Shown one piece after another: positions 55,404 to 64,000 of a DNA stretch of 64,000 nt (position 1 is the first letter of the stretch; every line of letters begins with the position of its first letter). The DNA is from Sphingorhabdus rigui (lineage in GTDB: Bacteria > Pseudomonadota > Alphaproteobacteria > Sphingomonadales > Sphingomonadaceae). The DNA lies in the NCBI RefSeq assembly GCF_014196595.1, contig NZ_JACIEA010000001.1, positions 1,482,546-1,546,545 of the forward strand, given 5' to 3'. The translations under genes were made by a program, and so were the position numbers. The notes beneath the pieces are model-generated. The model searched no databases and was not told the DNA's origin. It worked only from the letters and a program-made list of their open reading frames with translations.

Positions 55404-56257
55404 CCCTGGTCCTCGACAATCGGCAGCAAGCGGCGCGCAGTTGGTTCGAATCGCTGCGCGACAGCATTTGTGCGGCGTTTGAAGCCATCGAACGCGAAGC
55501 CGGATCAGACGCATCATTCGAATATATCCCTTGGGATCGCCACGACCATGACGGTTCGCCCGGCGGCGGCGGCGTGCGCGGCGTGATGAAGGGTAAAATC
55601 TTTGAAAAGGTTGGCGTGAACGTTTCGACCGTAGGGGGCAGCTTCAACCCCGAATTTGCCAAGACCATTCATGGCGCGGCTGAAGACCCAAATTTCTTCG
55701 CGACCGGTATCAGCCTCGTCGCGCATATGGCCAATCCACATGTGCCAGCGGTGCATATGAATACACGCTATCTCGTGACCACGAAAAGCTGGTTTGGCGG
55801 CGGTGCTGATCTCAACCCGCCCATCCCTTACGAAGAAGACACGGCCGACTTCCACGCGCGCCTGCGTGCGGCCTGCGCGCCTTATGGCCCCGACGTGTAC
55901 GAACGTTATCGCAAATGGGCGGAGGATTATTTCTGGATCCCCCACCGCAACGTGCATCGCGGTGTTGGCGGTATTTTCTATGACCATCTGGAAAACAGCA
56001 GCGATGCCATTTTCGACCAGAATTTTGCACTGACCCGCGATGTCGGCGAAGCTTTCCTCGATATCTTTCCCAAGCTGGTGCGCCGCCGGATGAATCAGCC
56101 ATTCACCGCCGAAGAAAAGCAGGCGCAGCGGCGCTGGCGCGGGCTCTACGCCGAATTCAATCTTGTATATGACCGCGGCACGACCTTTGGCCTGAAAACC
56201 GGCGGAAATGTTGACGCGATTTTGATGAGCCTTCCGCCCGACGTCGCGTGGGATTAA
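55400..56257 (+). CDS. hemF: oxygen-dependent coproporphyrinogen III oxidase
   Basis: Aerobic heme-synthesis enzyme forming protoporphyrinogen IX; 285 residues. Conserved stretches GGGVRGVMKGKIFEKVGVNVSTVGG, WFGGGADLNPPIPYEEDTADFHARLRAAC, HRGVGGIFYDHLE and FNLVYDRGTTFGLKTGGNVDAILMSLPP are intact. It is translationally coupled to trmL. Its oxygen need fits an aerobe that also carries the bc1 complex. Confidence 0.97.
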   Translation: MTLVLDNRQQAARSWFESLRDSICAAFEAIEREAGSDASFEYIPWDRHDHDGSPGGGGVRGVMKGKIFEKVGVNVSTVGGSFNPEFAKTIHGAAEDPNFFATGISLVAHMANPHVPAVHMNTRYLVTTKSWFGGGADLNPPIPYEEDTADFHARLRAACAPYGPDVYERYRKWAEDYFWIPHRNVHRGVGGIFYDHLENSSDAIFDQNFALTRDVGEAFLDIFPKLVRRRMNQPFTAEEKQAQRRWRGLYAEFNLVYDRGTTFGLKTGGNVDAILMSLPPDVAWD

Positions 56258-56263
56258 TCCAAA

Positions 56264-56878
56264 ATGCCGTATAGCCCGATTGCCGATGGCGACCTTGGTG
56301 CCATTGTAACCTCGCTGGAAATGACCAAGCGTCCGCCATTGCGCGCGCTGCCTGCGTCAGATTTGCGGCTAGAGCCATGGCACGCCCCGCATGCCGACAA
56401 ATACCGCACGCTCTATCGCCGTATCGGCGAACCTTGGCTGTGGTTCTCACGCCTTGAGATGGACGACGAGACGCTGATTGCGACCATTCACGACCCCAAG
56501 GTCCGGATTTGGGCGGTGGTCGACAGGCGCGGGATTGAAGTTGGCATATTGGAGCTCGACTTCAGAACCGAGGGTGCATGTGAAATTGCCTTTTTCGGCC
56601 TGATCCCCGAACTTGCTGGCAAGGGCCATGGCAAATGGTTGATGGCCATGGCGCTTCAGCTCGGCTGGGCAGAAGCTGGCGTGCAACGCATGTGGGTGCA
56701 TACATGCACGCTGGACGGTCCCACCGCGCTCGCCTTTTACCAAAAGGCCGGGTTCACGGCCTATCAACGGCAATTGGAAACATTTGCAGACCCGCGGATC
56801 AGCGGCCTCATCCCGCGCGATGCAGCGCCGCATATTCCGATTATTGGGGTGCCGTCTGTGCCCCAAGCTGACGATTAA
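56264..56878 (+). CDS. GNAT-family N-acetyltransferase
   Basis: A 204-residue protein. The acetyl-CoA binding motif (LIPELAGKGHGKWLMAMALQLGWAEAGVQRMWVHTCTLDGPTALAFYQKAGF) is the GNAT core, with the final strand at residues about 165-180. The N-terminal 60 residues form a poorly conserved cap. Substrate unknown. It starts 6 nt after hemF and overlaps the convergent membrane protein gene by 38 nt. Confidence 0.87.
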   Translation: MPYSPIADGDLGAIVTSLEMTKRPPLRALPASDLRLEPWHAPHADKYRTLYRRIGEPWLWFSRLEMDDETLIATIHDPKVRIWAVVDRRGIEVGILELDFRTEGACEIAFFGLIPELAGKGHGKWLMAMALQLGWAEAGVQRMWVHTCTLDGPTALAFYQKAGFTAYQRQLETFADPRISGLIPRDAAPHIPIIGVPSVPQADD

Positions 56879-57584
56879 CCACCGTCGCAGCGATAACATA
56901 AATAACGGCCTCAACCGCCGCGAAAAACGCGCTGACCGCAGCTTGGACGACGGGAATTCCGCCCTCACCCGCAACTGCTTCGCATATGCCCGCGACGGCA
57001 TCACCAACGATCCCTGAAACCAGGCGTATAGCGACCGCGATAAACAGCGTCAGTATCACTATGGCCCAACCGCATGTGCGCGTTGTCGCCCAAGTCTGCT
57101 TCACCGCATCGATGATGCCAAGCCCCGGTTCTTGCGCGATGACCGCTGGCAGCACGGCAAAACGGCCCGTGAGATAAAGTCCGGGAATGATGAACAGCAA
57201 AAACCCCGCAAATGTCGCCCAACCGGTCAATATGGTCGCAGTCAAATATGTCGGGAACAATGCGGCCGCGATGACAAGCGCGTCGCCCACCTGCGCCAAT
57301 TTGCGTCCCGAAATCAGGACATAAAGCGCAAGGCTGCCATACATTGTGACAAGCATCGCCGGCAACAAGACCGGCCAATTCGCCGCGAAATAGCCGCTGA
57401 ACGCCGCGATGACTTTGGTTGTGTCGTCAAAGCTTTCAAGGACGAGCGGTGGCGCCAAATAGCCCGCGATCCAGTTCGACATGAAAATGAAAAAGCCCGC
57501 AATGGCGATAATGGCTTCACGATGCGCAGCGAATGAAGCGCGCGCATCTTTGGCCACCGCACGATAATCAAGCCTCTTTTGCAT
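56841..57584 (-). CDS. multi-pass membrane protein, YciC/GDPD-membrane-domain-like
   Basis: A 247-residue protein of about six hydrophobic segments. The ATG at 57584 has AGGGAG 5 nt upstream; a GTG two codons earlier is also possible. The arrangement with LLPAMLVTMYGSLALYVLISGRKLAQVGDAL and LTGRFAVLPAVIAQEPGLGIIDAVKQTWATTRTCGWAI resembles the glycerophosphodiesterase membrane-anchor/YciC-like domain, an open-ended family of unknown function. It ends 38 nt inside the GNAT gene. Confidence 0.7.
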   Translation of the reverse strand: MQKRLDYRAVAKDARASFAAHREAIIAIAGFFIFMSNWIAGYLAPPLVLESFDDTTKVIAAFSGYFAANWPVLLPAMLVTMYGSLALYVLISGRKLAQVGDALVIAAALFPTYLTATILTGWATFAGFLLFIIPGLYLTGRFAVLPAVIAQEPGLGIIDAVKQTWATTRTCGWAIVILTLFIAVAIRLVSGIVGDAVAGICEAVAGEGGIPVVQAAVSAFFAAVEAVIYVIAATVVNRQLGAQTAPQ

Positions 57585-57666
57585 ATACACTCCCTGACCC
57601 TAGCTGCGCGGGGTAGAGGCTGACATATCCGGTGGCAAGCGGCTTGCACCATGCTAAGCAGCGCGG

Positions 57667-58344
57667 ATGAAGATCGATGGCAATATTGATTGGGACGTTT
57701 CCGAAGGGCTAACCCCCTATCCCGAAGCCGTTGCCCGTATGGAAACGTTGCAGGCGGCGATCCGTGAGGAAAATGCACGGGAGCTTATCTGGTTGCTGGA
57801 ACACCCGCCATTATACACAGGCGGAACGAGCGCAGACCCGGCAGAATTGCTGAGCACCGCATTTCCCGTGTACGACACCGGACGCGGCGGACGGTACACC
57901 TATCATGGGCCGGGGCAGCGGGTGGGCTATGTCATGCTTGACCTTGCCAAGCATTGCAAAGATGTCCGCTGTTATGTGCATGCGCTCGAGGGTTGGGTTA
58001 TCGCTGCGCTTGGCCATTTCGGTGTGGAGGCACGCCGCGCCGAAGGCCGTGTTGGCATATGGTGCGACACCAAAAATGGTCAGGAAGCAAAAATCGGCGC
58101 AATCGGCGTGCGAATCCGCAGATGGGTGACGATGCACGGCTTTGCGGTGAATATTGCGCCTGATTTGAATCATTTCGGCGGCATCGTTCCGTGCGGGATA
58201 TCCGAATATCCGGTCACAAGCCTCGCGGACCTTGGCATTGACGCATCAATGCAGGACTTCGACGCAGCCTTGCGCGCCACCTTCCCCGACTTTCTCATTA
58301 ACCTTGCCAAAGCGGGCGGAAATTGTACGGTCGCGCCGGAATAG
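57667..58344 (+). CDS. lipB: lipoyl(octanoyl) transferase LipB
   Basis: Transfers octanoate from ACP to lipoyl domains; 225 residues. The catalytic Cys is in [16 protein letters not shown] and the Lys in [24 protein letters not shown], with the [22 protein letters not shown] motif upstream. It diverges from the membrane protein gene with an 82-nt gap. Confidence 0.97.
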   Translation: MKIDGNIDWDVSEGLTPYPEAVARMETLQAAIREENARELIWLLEHPPLYTGGTSADPAELLSTAFPVYDTGRGGRYTYHGPGQRVGYVMLDLAKHCKDVRCYVHALEGWVIAALGHFGVEARRAEGRVGIWCDTKNGQEAKIGAIGVRIRRWVTMHGFAVNIAPDLNHFGGIVPCGISEYPVTSLADLGIDASMQDFDAALRATFPDFLINLAKAGGNCTVAPE

Positions 58345-58359
58345 AGAACTGAGGACGAT

Positions 58360-58656
58360 ATGCGTTTCACCATCATAGCACCTGCCTTTGCAGCCTTGCT
58401 GGCATTGACCGCCTGTGGCGGCGGTAAAGAAGACAATCAGGTCACAGAAACGCGGATGGATAATCTCGAAAGCCTTAAAGGCACGATCAGTGACGACATG
58501 ATCAACACCGACGAATCCACCGATGAGGCACCTGTTGAAGCGATGCCCGTGCGTGCCGATACCGATGCTGAAAAAGCAACGCCGGAAAAAAGCGACGAAC
58601 CCAAAACCGATGGTTCAGACGAACCAAAAATTGAAGAACCAAGCGAGCCAAAGTGA
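58360..58656 (+). CDS. small acidic lipoprotein, function unknown
   Basis: A 98-residue lipoprotein with lipobox LTAC (Cys20) after MRFTIIAPAFAALLA. The mature part is acidic and low-complexity, with repeated EPK/DEPK units near the end. Nothing in it suggests an enzyme. The gene lies 15 nt after lipB and its stop overlaps the next gene's GTG (GTGA), so the three may be one transcript. Confidence 0.7.
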   Translation: MRFTIIAPAFAALLALTACGGGKEDNQVTETRMDNLESLKGTISDDMINTDESTDEAPVEAMPVRADTDAEKATPEKSDEPKTDGSDEPKIEEPSEPK

Positions 58657-59945
58657 TCTTAAGTAGCGCCATACAACTGCCCTGTGGGGCCGTACTCAAA
58701 AACAGAATAGCAAAAGCCGCGATGACCGAGGGGTTGGCGGACACGCAAGGCGTGCCCACGCCCGAGTTACAGCGCCTGTACGGTATCTGGTCGGACGGAG
58801 GCGCTGGTCTTCAGATTTCCGGCAACATCCATATTGACGCCGACCATCTGGAACGGCCCGGAAACGTCTTTTTCAGCGGACAGCCGGACGAAGCGATGAT
58901 GGATGCGCTCAAATCATGGACCAAGGCTGCGACGCGCAATGGCAACCATTTTTGGGCGCAGATAAGCCATGCGGGCCGCCAGACCATGCGTGGCATCAAT
59001 CCACGTCCAAAGGCGCCGTCAGCGGTCAAGCTGGGCCTGCCCGGCGGACAATTTGGAATGCCGGTTGCATTGACCGAGGATGAAATTCTAAACCTGATTG
59101 GCCGTTTCGGCCAAGCGGCGCTGCATTGCCAAAATGCCGGGTTCACGGGCGTTCAAATCCATGCTGCGCACGGCTATCTGATCTCACAATTCCTCAGCCC
59201 GAAGTCAAACCAGCGCACCGATCGTTGGGGGGGCAGCCTCGTCAACCGTGCCCGCTTCCTGATGTTCACCGTCAACACCGTCCGGACTTTGGTTGGCCCC
59301 GCATTCCCGATTTCGGTCAAGCTGAACAGCGCGGATTTCCAACGCGGCGGTTTTGCTTTTGAAGACAGCCTTCAGGTGGCCCGCTGGCTTCAGGATGCTG
59401 GCGTGGATTTGATCGAGATATCGGGCGGCACGTATGAGCAGCCCAAGCTATTGGGCATTGAGGGGATGGAAGCCGAAGAGACGCAGACCGTCGCGGAAAC
59501 CACACTCGCACGCGAAGCCTATTTCGTTGATTTTGCAAAAGCGATGAAGAGTGAGCTGACCATTCCATTGATGGTCACCGGCGGTTTCCGCAGCGCATCC
59601 GCCATGGAACAGGCGCTTCGCAACAGGGCGGCCGATGTTATCGGATTGGCGCGGCCATTATGCGTCATGCCCGAAGCGCCAAAGCGGCTGCTCGGTGGCT
59701 TGGCGATGCTGCCCAAGGTTGAAAACCAGCTTAAGCTTTTGCCCGAGTGGCTATCCAGCCTACGCAAGATAAAGGCGGTGCGCGGGATTGAAGGTTTTGC
59801 GACCCAATATTGGTTTTACAGCCAGATATACGCGCTAGGACGTACCGGCCGGACGAAGCCGACCGTCACGGTCTTCGAGGCTCTACGCGAAGTAGAATCC
59901 TATCAAAGAAGCTGGCTTAAAGAGCGGCGCGCCGCGAAGGCTTAA
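58653..59945 (+). CDS. old yellow enzyme-family NADH:flavin oxidoreductase
   Basis: A 430-residue FMN-binding TIM-barrel oxidoreductase. A GTG start overlaps the lipoprotein stop. Motifs [50 protein letters not shown], and [31 protein letters not shown] are those of the OYE family. The C-terminal extension after residue 350 ([44 protein letters not shown]) suggests a particular subfamily. Substrate unknown. It ends 4 nt inside the convergent fdxA gene. Confidence 0.9.
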   Translation: MILSSAIQLPCGAVLKNRIAKAAMTEGLADTQGVPTPELQRLYGIWSDGGAGLQISGNIHIDADHLERPGNVFFSGQPDEAMMDALKSWTKAATRNGNHFWAQISHAGRQTMRGINPRPKAPSAVKLGLPGGQFGMPVALTEDEILNLIGRFGQAALHCQNAGFTGVQIHAAHGYLISQFLSPKSNQRTDRWGGSLVNRARFLMFTVNTVRTLVGPAFPISVKLNSADFQRGGFAFEDSLQVARWLQDAGVDLIEISGGTYEQPKLLGIEGMEAEETQTVAETTLAREAYFVDFAKAMKSELTIPLMVTGGFRSASAMEQALRNRAADVIGLARPLCVMPEAPKRLLGGLAMLPKVENQLKLLPEWLSSLRKIKAVRGIEGFATQYWFYSQIYALGRTGRTKPTVTVFEALREVESYQRSWLKERRAAKA

Positions 59946-60280
59946 TCGCCTTCGCCGGGCTCAGCGCTGAAATATTTGTCGAACTTGCCTTCTTCGCCCT
60001 TATGCTCATCTGCGTCTGCAGGCGGTTCGCGGCTGGATGTGATGTTCGGCCATTCTGCGCTATAGGTTGCGTTCAGCTCAAGCCATTGTTCCAAACCGCT
60101 TTCGGTGTCTGGCAAAATCGCTTCTGCAGGGCATTCGGGTTCGCACACGCCGCAATCGATGCACTCATTTGGGTTGATGACGAGCATATTGTCGCCTTCA
60201 TAGAAGCAATCCACCGGACACACTTCAACGCAGTCCATATATTTGCAGCGGATGCAGGCATCGGTAACGACATAAGTCAT
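59942..60280 (-). CDS. fdxA: 7Fe ferredoxin FdxA
   Basis: A 112-residue seven-iron ferredoxin carrying one 3Fe-4S and one 4Fe-4S cluster, with the N-terminal [43 protein letters not shown] spacing. It begins [14 protein letters not shown], the FdxA hallmark; ATG at 60280 has GGGAGA about 9 nt upstream. The C-terminus is long and acidic. It lies 107 nt downstream of the S4 gene, as is common in alphaproteobacteria, and is not linked to nif genes here. Confidence 0.96.
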   Translation of the reverse strand: MTYVVTDACIRCKYMDCVEVCPVDCFYEGDNMLVINPNECIDCGVCEPECPAEAILPDTESGLEQWLELNATYSAEWPNITSSREPPADADEHKGEEGKFDKYFSAEPGEGD

Positions 60281-60387
60281 TGGCGGAACTCTCCCATACA
60301 CGACGGCGGATTAGCCGTTTCGATACGTCTGCCTATTGCGAGGTGCAGGGGGAAGTCAACGCCGGATTGCACCGAGTCGCCAATTTT

Positions 60388-60636
60388 TTAGTCGATACGC
60401 TGATAGAAAAGCTGCGCCTCTGATGCAGGACCTCGCCGAACAGGGACAGAGAGCAGCTTTAACGTCAAAACAGCATCGCCCAATGGCATGGTGATGATAT
60501 CGCCAATGCGCACCGCAGCGCTGCCCTTTTCGATCCGGCGGCCATTCAACCTTATATGGCCAGCCTCCGCCCAACTGAGCGCGAGCGAACGGCTTTTGGC
60601 CAATCGCAGAAAGAACAGCAGCTTGTCGATCCGCAA
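60388..60636 (-). CDS. S4-domain RNA-binding protein
   Basis: An 82-residue Hsp15-like protein: MRIDKLLFFLRLAKSRSLALSWAEAGHIRLNGRRIEKGSAAVRIGDIITM is an S4 fold. Start is a TTG 15 nt after the helicase stop, with AGG about 11 nt upstream. Hsp15 rescues stalled large subunits in E. coli; here the role is inferred by similarity. It is in a helicase - S4 - fdxA series. Confidence 0.87.
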   Translation of the reverse strand: MRIDKLLFFLRLAKSRSLALSWAEAGHIRLNGRRIEKGSAAVRIGDIITMPLGDAVLTLKLLSVPVRRGPASEAQLFYQRID

Positions 60637-60651
60637 GGCTTGCCCGACCTT

Positions 60652-63426
60652 TTAGAACTTGAGGCCTTTGAGCGCAGCCAATTGCAAGGCCAATGCCGAC
60701 GGCGGCGCACTTGGCTTTGGCGCTGGCGGTGTGCGATCGGGCTTACCCTTCGGCTTTGCCGACGCGTGCGGCTTTCGTTCTGCAGAAGCATGCGGCCTGC
60801 GCTGTTCGGGCGGACGTGGCTTGGGCAAGCCCACCCAACGCCAATGCGTCAGCACAACTGGCGCGGTTTCTTTTGGCGCGGTTTGCTCTTGCGCAACGGC
60901 GTCGGCGACTATTGCTTCAACTGCGGCTTCAGCCTCAGGCGCTGGTGTGGTTTCGACTGGCGTGCTTTCTTCGACCACGGGCGTTTCGTCAGCCGGAACG
61001 GCATCAGCGACGGCCTCCGTTACAACCGCCGCTTCGGCGGGGCGGAAACCGGCGTCGCGCATCAGCGCTTTCAAACCGGCCTCGCTAATACCCAGCGAGG
61101 TTGCAAAGGCCATGTCCATGCCAAAGGCATTGTTCTGCCAGCGCGCTTCATGCGCTTTTTTGATCACGCGTTCGGCCAAATCGATACGCACATATTCATC
61201 ACCAATCCGGCGATAGCCCGCATTTCTGGCCTCCGACGGGTTCGCAAAATTCCATGTTTTCAAATGCACCGCGCTTTCGGGTGGCAGCACAGGCATGGCG
61301 CGGTTGTCGCGTGCGGCAAACAAGGCTGCGCGCCATTTGGCGGCAGCGGGCTTCAACGCGGCGTGGTGATAAATATCGAGCGCGCCGAAAACGATACCGC
61401 CCTTGCGTGCGGCCCCGCGGGCTTCCTTGGGCAGCGCGGCGATGGCGTCGGCAAGATAATGCCGCCCCGCAATCCCACCTTCATCCGCAAGGCGCACGGC
61501 AAGCGCACGGACGTTGCCGTCGACATCAGCTTGCTGGGCGAGGTCGAGCAATCCGACAATGCCGCCCATCGCCTTTGCCAGTTGGCTTTCAATCCAGCTT
61601 TCCGCGCGCGTGACAATCTCGCGCAGGGCGTCGCCTTCCAATCCGGCGACAGCCTTTACGGTCGAAAATGCAGGTTGAAGCAGCGTACGCCCCTTGGTCA
61701 ATGTGCCCAGAAGGTCATCCTTCCAGAAGATCGAAGGTTTACCCTCCCCATCGGCTGCGAGCGAGAATGCGCTATCCTCTGCCATAGATACGTCCTTTGC
61801 CTTTTGTCTCAAATGCGCTGCCAGATGTCGTTCTGCGGCAGCCAATAATAATTTACGGTCACCCGCTTTTGCCGCCGGGTCAACCCGAAAGGCAAATCCT
61901 TGTAAAGTCCCAATGTCTTCGCCATCGACCAGAACGCGATTATCCTGCTGGATTTCAACGGGTAACAGCCCGACATCGCCAGCACCTTTGCGCAGCAACA
62001 TTGACGTGCGTTTGTCGACAAACCGCTGACGCAGCGCATCGTGCAACGCGTCCGATAATTTTTCTTCGAGCGCCCGCGCGCGTTCGGCCATCGCTGGCGG
62101 GTTGGCCAGCCAATCGTTCCGGTGCGCGATATAGGTCCATGTCCGCACCGCTGCGATTCGGGCGGACAGCGTGTCGACGTCGCCTTGAATATTATCCAGC
62201 CGCGCCAGCTCGTTGGCGTAAATGCCGTGCGGAATGACGCGCGCGCCCTGCCCCAGATATTGCCATAAGGACGCGACAAAGCGGCTATGATGCTCCTCAC
62301 CCATTTGCCGGAAATCCGGCAAGCAGGCCACTTCCCACAACCGCGCCACATCAACAGGATGCCGGATCAGCGATTTCACATCGGGCATTTCGGCCAGTCG
62401 CTTGAGCACCAAAAGGTCGATGACCTTGGGCGCGGGCAACAGGCCCGGACGGCCCGGTTTTTTCTCAAGATCCGCAATCAGCGTCGCGATGTCGTTAAAT
62501 CTTGGCTTTGCCTCGCGCCAAAATAGCCAGTCCAGCCTTGGGAAACTGTGCCCCTCAATCGCCAGCACCTCTTCGGGGGTAAACTCGCTGCCTTCGCCCG
62601 CGAGCGTGCCAAAGCTTCCGTCCCGTTGGTGCCGTCCGGCCCGCCCCGCGATTTGCGCCATTTCGGCGACGGTCAACCTGCGTCTGCGCGAACCGTCAAA
62701 TTTCGACAGGCTGACAAAGGCGACATGTGCGACATCAAGGTTCAGCCCCATGCCAATCGCATCTGTGGCCACGAGATAATCAACCTCGCCCGACTGGAAC
62801 ATCGCCACCTGCGCATTGCGGGTGCGCGGCGACAAGGCCCCCATGACCACCGCAGCGCCGCCCCGCATCCGGCGTAATGTTTCGGCGACTGCATACACCT
62901 GCTCAATCGAAAACGCGACGATGGCAGACCGTTTGGGCAGCCGGGACAGCTTCTTTGCGCCGGCATAGCTTAACGTGGAAAAGCGCGGGCGCGAGATGAT
63001 CTCCGCATCGGGCAGCAGCGACCGGATGATCGGGCGCAGGCTTTCCGAACCCAAGATCATCGTTTCCTCACGTCCGCGGGCATGCAAGATGCGGTCTGTA
63101 AAAATATGCCCGCGCTCGGGGTCCGCCCCCAATTGCGCTTCGTCAATTGCAACGAAGGCAAATTCCTTGTGGATCGGCATGCTTTCCACGGTGCAGCAAT
63201 ACCAGCGCGCCTGTGGCGGCTCGATCCGCTCTTCGCCCGTAATCAGCGCGACATTTTGCGCGCCTTTAATCGCCACCAGCCGGTCATAGATTTCCCGCGC
63301 CAGCAGCCGCAATGGAAAGCCGATCATTCCGCTCGAATGGGCGCACATCCGCTCAACAGCGAGATGGGTCTTGCCGGTGTTGGTTGGACCTAAAATGGCC
63401 GTGAGGGCGGAACGGACTGGCGGCAA
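60652..63426 (-). CDS. Suv3-like DExH-box RNA helicase
   Basis: A 924-residue helicase resembling mitochondrial Suv3. Walker A is GPTNTGKTH (13-21), and the DExH-type box is DEAQ (95-98). Motif VI, MAQIAGRAGRHQRDGSFG, and a Suv3-type C-terminal region follow. The last 150 residues are low-complexity (Glu/Ala/Pro, then basic KPHASAKPKGKPDRTPPAPKP). It starts with a TTG 4 nt after the oxidoreductase's stop. The reading frame at 60556-61848 on the plus strand is its shadow. Confidence 0.93.
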   Translation of the reverse strand: MPPVRSALTAILGPTNTGKTHLAVERMCAHSSGMIGFPLRLLAREIYDRLVAIKGAQNVALITGEERIEPPQARWYCCTVESMPIHKEFAFVAIDEAQLGADPERGHIFTDRILHARGREETMILGSESLRPIIRSLLPDAEIISRPRFSTLSYAGAKKLSRLPKRSAIVAFSIEQVYAVAETLRRMRGGAAVVMGALSPRTRNAQVAMFQSGEVDYLVATDAIGMGLNLDVAHVAFVSLSKFDGSRRRRLTVAEMAQIAGRAGRHQRDGSFGTLAGEGSEFTPEEVLAIEGHSFPRLDWLFWREAKPRFNDIATLIADLEKKPGRPGLLPAPKVIDLLVLKRLAEMPDVKSLIRHPVDVARLWEVACLPDFRQMGEEHHSRFVASLWQYLGQGARVIPHGIYANELARLDNIQGDVDTLSARIAAVRTWTYIAHRNDWLANPPAMAERARALEEKLSDALHDALRQRFVDKRTSMLLRKGAGDVGLLPVEIQQDNRVLVDGEDIGTLQGFAFRVDPAAKAGDRKLLLAAAERHLAAHLRQKAKDVSMAEDSAFSLAADGEGKPSIFWKDDLLGTLTKGRTLLQPAFSTVKAVAGLEGDALREIVTRAESWIESQLAKAMGGIVGLLDLAQQADVDGNVRALAVRLADEGGIAGRHYLADAIAALPKEARGAARKGGIVFGALDIYHHAALKPAAAKWRAALFAARDNRAMPVLPPESAVHLKTWNFANPSEARNAGYRRIGDEYVRIDLAERVIKKAHEARWQNNAFGMDMAFATSLGISEAGLKALMRDAGFRPAEAAVVTEAVADAVPADETPVVEESTPVETTPAPEAEAAVEAIVADAVAQEQTAPKETAPVVLTHWRWVGLPKPRPPEQRRPHASAERKPHASAKPKGKPDRTPPAPKPSAPPSALALQLAALKGLKF

Positions 63427-63430
63427 AAGT

Positions 63431-64000
63431 TTAGGTGGCTGTCAATTCTGCAGCGAGTTCTTTCAAGGGAACTTCGGTGTTTGCCAATTGTTCAGCGGAA
63501 GGCGACAAGCCCTCGGTCACAAAGGCGCGGCCCTGCACATAATCCTTGGTCGCGTTCACACAATCAAGGGCAATGACACGGCCCGATTTCAAATAGATCA
63601 GCGAAAAGCTGCGTGCCTCCAAATCACCGCGCAGCACAGTCGTGTCATAGCCGGCGCTGATGCCAACGGTTTGCAGCCTTAAGTCATATTGGTTTGACCA
63701 GAACCACGGCACCGCATGATATTCGGTCAACGCACCCATCAGGCTTTTCGCCACCGCATTGGCCATGTCATTGGCATTCTGCACCGATTCCACGCGCATG
63801 ATATTGCCGCCGGCAAAGCTGTTGGCATGGGCCGCGCAATCACCAATGGCAAAGATATCTGGCAAGGACGTCCGGCAATAAGCGTCGACGTCAACCCCAG
63901 CGCCGCCAGCGGCACCCGCCGTCAACAAAGGCGCAACCGAAGGGATGATGCCAATGCCAACGATGACCATTTGCGCAGGTATAACTTCGCCATCGGTCAA
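63431..64000 (-). CDS. NAD(P)H-dependent ferredoxin/rubredoxin-reductase-type flavoprotein, C-terminal part (runs off right edge)
   Basis: Only the last 189 residues are present; the gene continues beyond base 64000. It shows the second FAD-contact motif [15 protein letters not shown] and, before it, the strand with [19 protein letters not shown], typical of class I pyridine nucleotide reductases; the C-terminal domain ([17 protein letters not shown], then the dimerisation fold) is that of BphA4/putidaredoxin-reductase-like proteins. Its electron partner is not in the window, though a ferredoxin gene lies 3.2 kb downstream. Upstream part and start unknown. Confidence 0.87.
   Translation of the reverse strand: MTDGEVIPAQMVIVGIGIIPSVAPLLTAGAAGGAGVDVDAYCRTSLPDIFAIGDCAAHANSFAGGNIMRVESVQNANDMANAVAKSLMGALTEYHAVPWFWSNQYDLRLQTVGISAGYDTTVLRGDLEARSFSLIYLKSGRVIALDCVNATKDYVQGRAFVTEGLSPSAEQLANTEVPLKELAAELTAT

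Noticed and set aside
60556-61848. 430-residue plus-strand frame opposite the helicase
   Set aside because: It is a shadow of the C-terminal part of the helicase, built of low-complexity codons.

Overview
This 64 kb window is ordinary chromosome from an alphaproteobacterium, most likely a sphingomonad (order Sphingomonadales). Four things point there: a GcrA-type cell-cycle regulator; a stand-alone F0 operon (atpI-B-E-F'-F) without the F1 genes; a fused-free petABC bc1 operon; and sphingomonad-style dispersed palindromes (GTCATGCTGAACTTGTTTCAGC and CTGAGCCTGTCGAAG types). Gene density is high, with many ATGA, GTGA or TGATG overlaps and several TTG or GTG starts. I see no insertion sequence, prophage, integrase, CRISPR array or rRNA operon.

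Layout. 0-4 kb: the edge of a GldG-like gene, a small membrane protein, cysK, then a ZnuD-like TonB receptor behind a perfect palindrome that could be a Zur operator, and an entericidin. 4.1-4.8 kb: non-coding, holding a structured segment and a 63-bp tandem repeat. 4.8-12.5 kb: a long minus-strand run, argS - SPOR - DUF1993 - nagZ - scpA - scpB - tatA - tatB - tatC, covering tRNA charging, cell-wall recycling, chromosome condensation and Tat export. 12.6-15 kb: ispH-thrB-rnhA. 15-17 kb: an FAD oxidoreductase and a lipase-like hydrolase. 17.1-24.2 kb: a Tad/Flp pilus cluster, cpaA-B-C-D-E-tadB-tadC, which lacks its motor ATPase gene cpaF and any pilin gene. 24.2-27.4 kb: the lower homogentisate (tyrosine) pathway (FAH-family hydrolase, MarR regulator, maiA) interrupted on the other strand by a secreted C13-type cysteine peptidase.

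27.5-31.6 kb: DUF2147 protein, ABC-2 permease, gcrA and parE. 31.6-35.1 kb: leuB-metZ-apaG-lysR. 35.2-39.2 kb: recO, a WYL-like protein, an alpha/beta hydrolase and uvrC. 39.3-41.9 kb: the F0 ATP synthase operon. 42-48.3 kb: radC, an MFS exporter, an amino acid permease, HIT, hisE, MarR, ilvE and tRNA-Gln. 48.5-50.7 kb: an orphan OmpR-type response regulator and class II DAHP synthase. 51-53.9 kb: petABC ending in a strong terminator, then tRNA-Gly and an EF-hand protein. 54.9-58.7 kb: trmL, hemF, a GNAT protein, a membrane protein, lipB and a lipoprotein. 58.7-64 kb: an old-yellow-enzyme-like oxidoreductase, fdxA, an S4 protein, a Suv3-like helicase and the edge of a ferredoxin-reductase-type flavoprotein.

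Most genes are housekeeping with clear family assignments. No obviously new multi-gene system was found. The items most worth a second look are the candidate Zur-ZnuD pair, the Tad locus without its ATPase, the N-terminal extensions on the Rieske protein and on ATP synthase subunit b, the secreted C13 peptidase, the orphan response regulator and the structured non-coding segment near 4.2 kb. All functions are inferred by reading the sequence; no database search was run.
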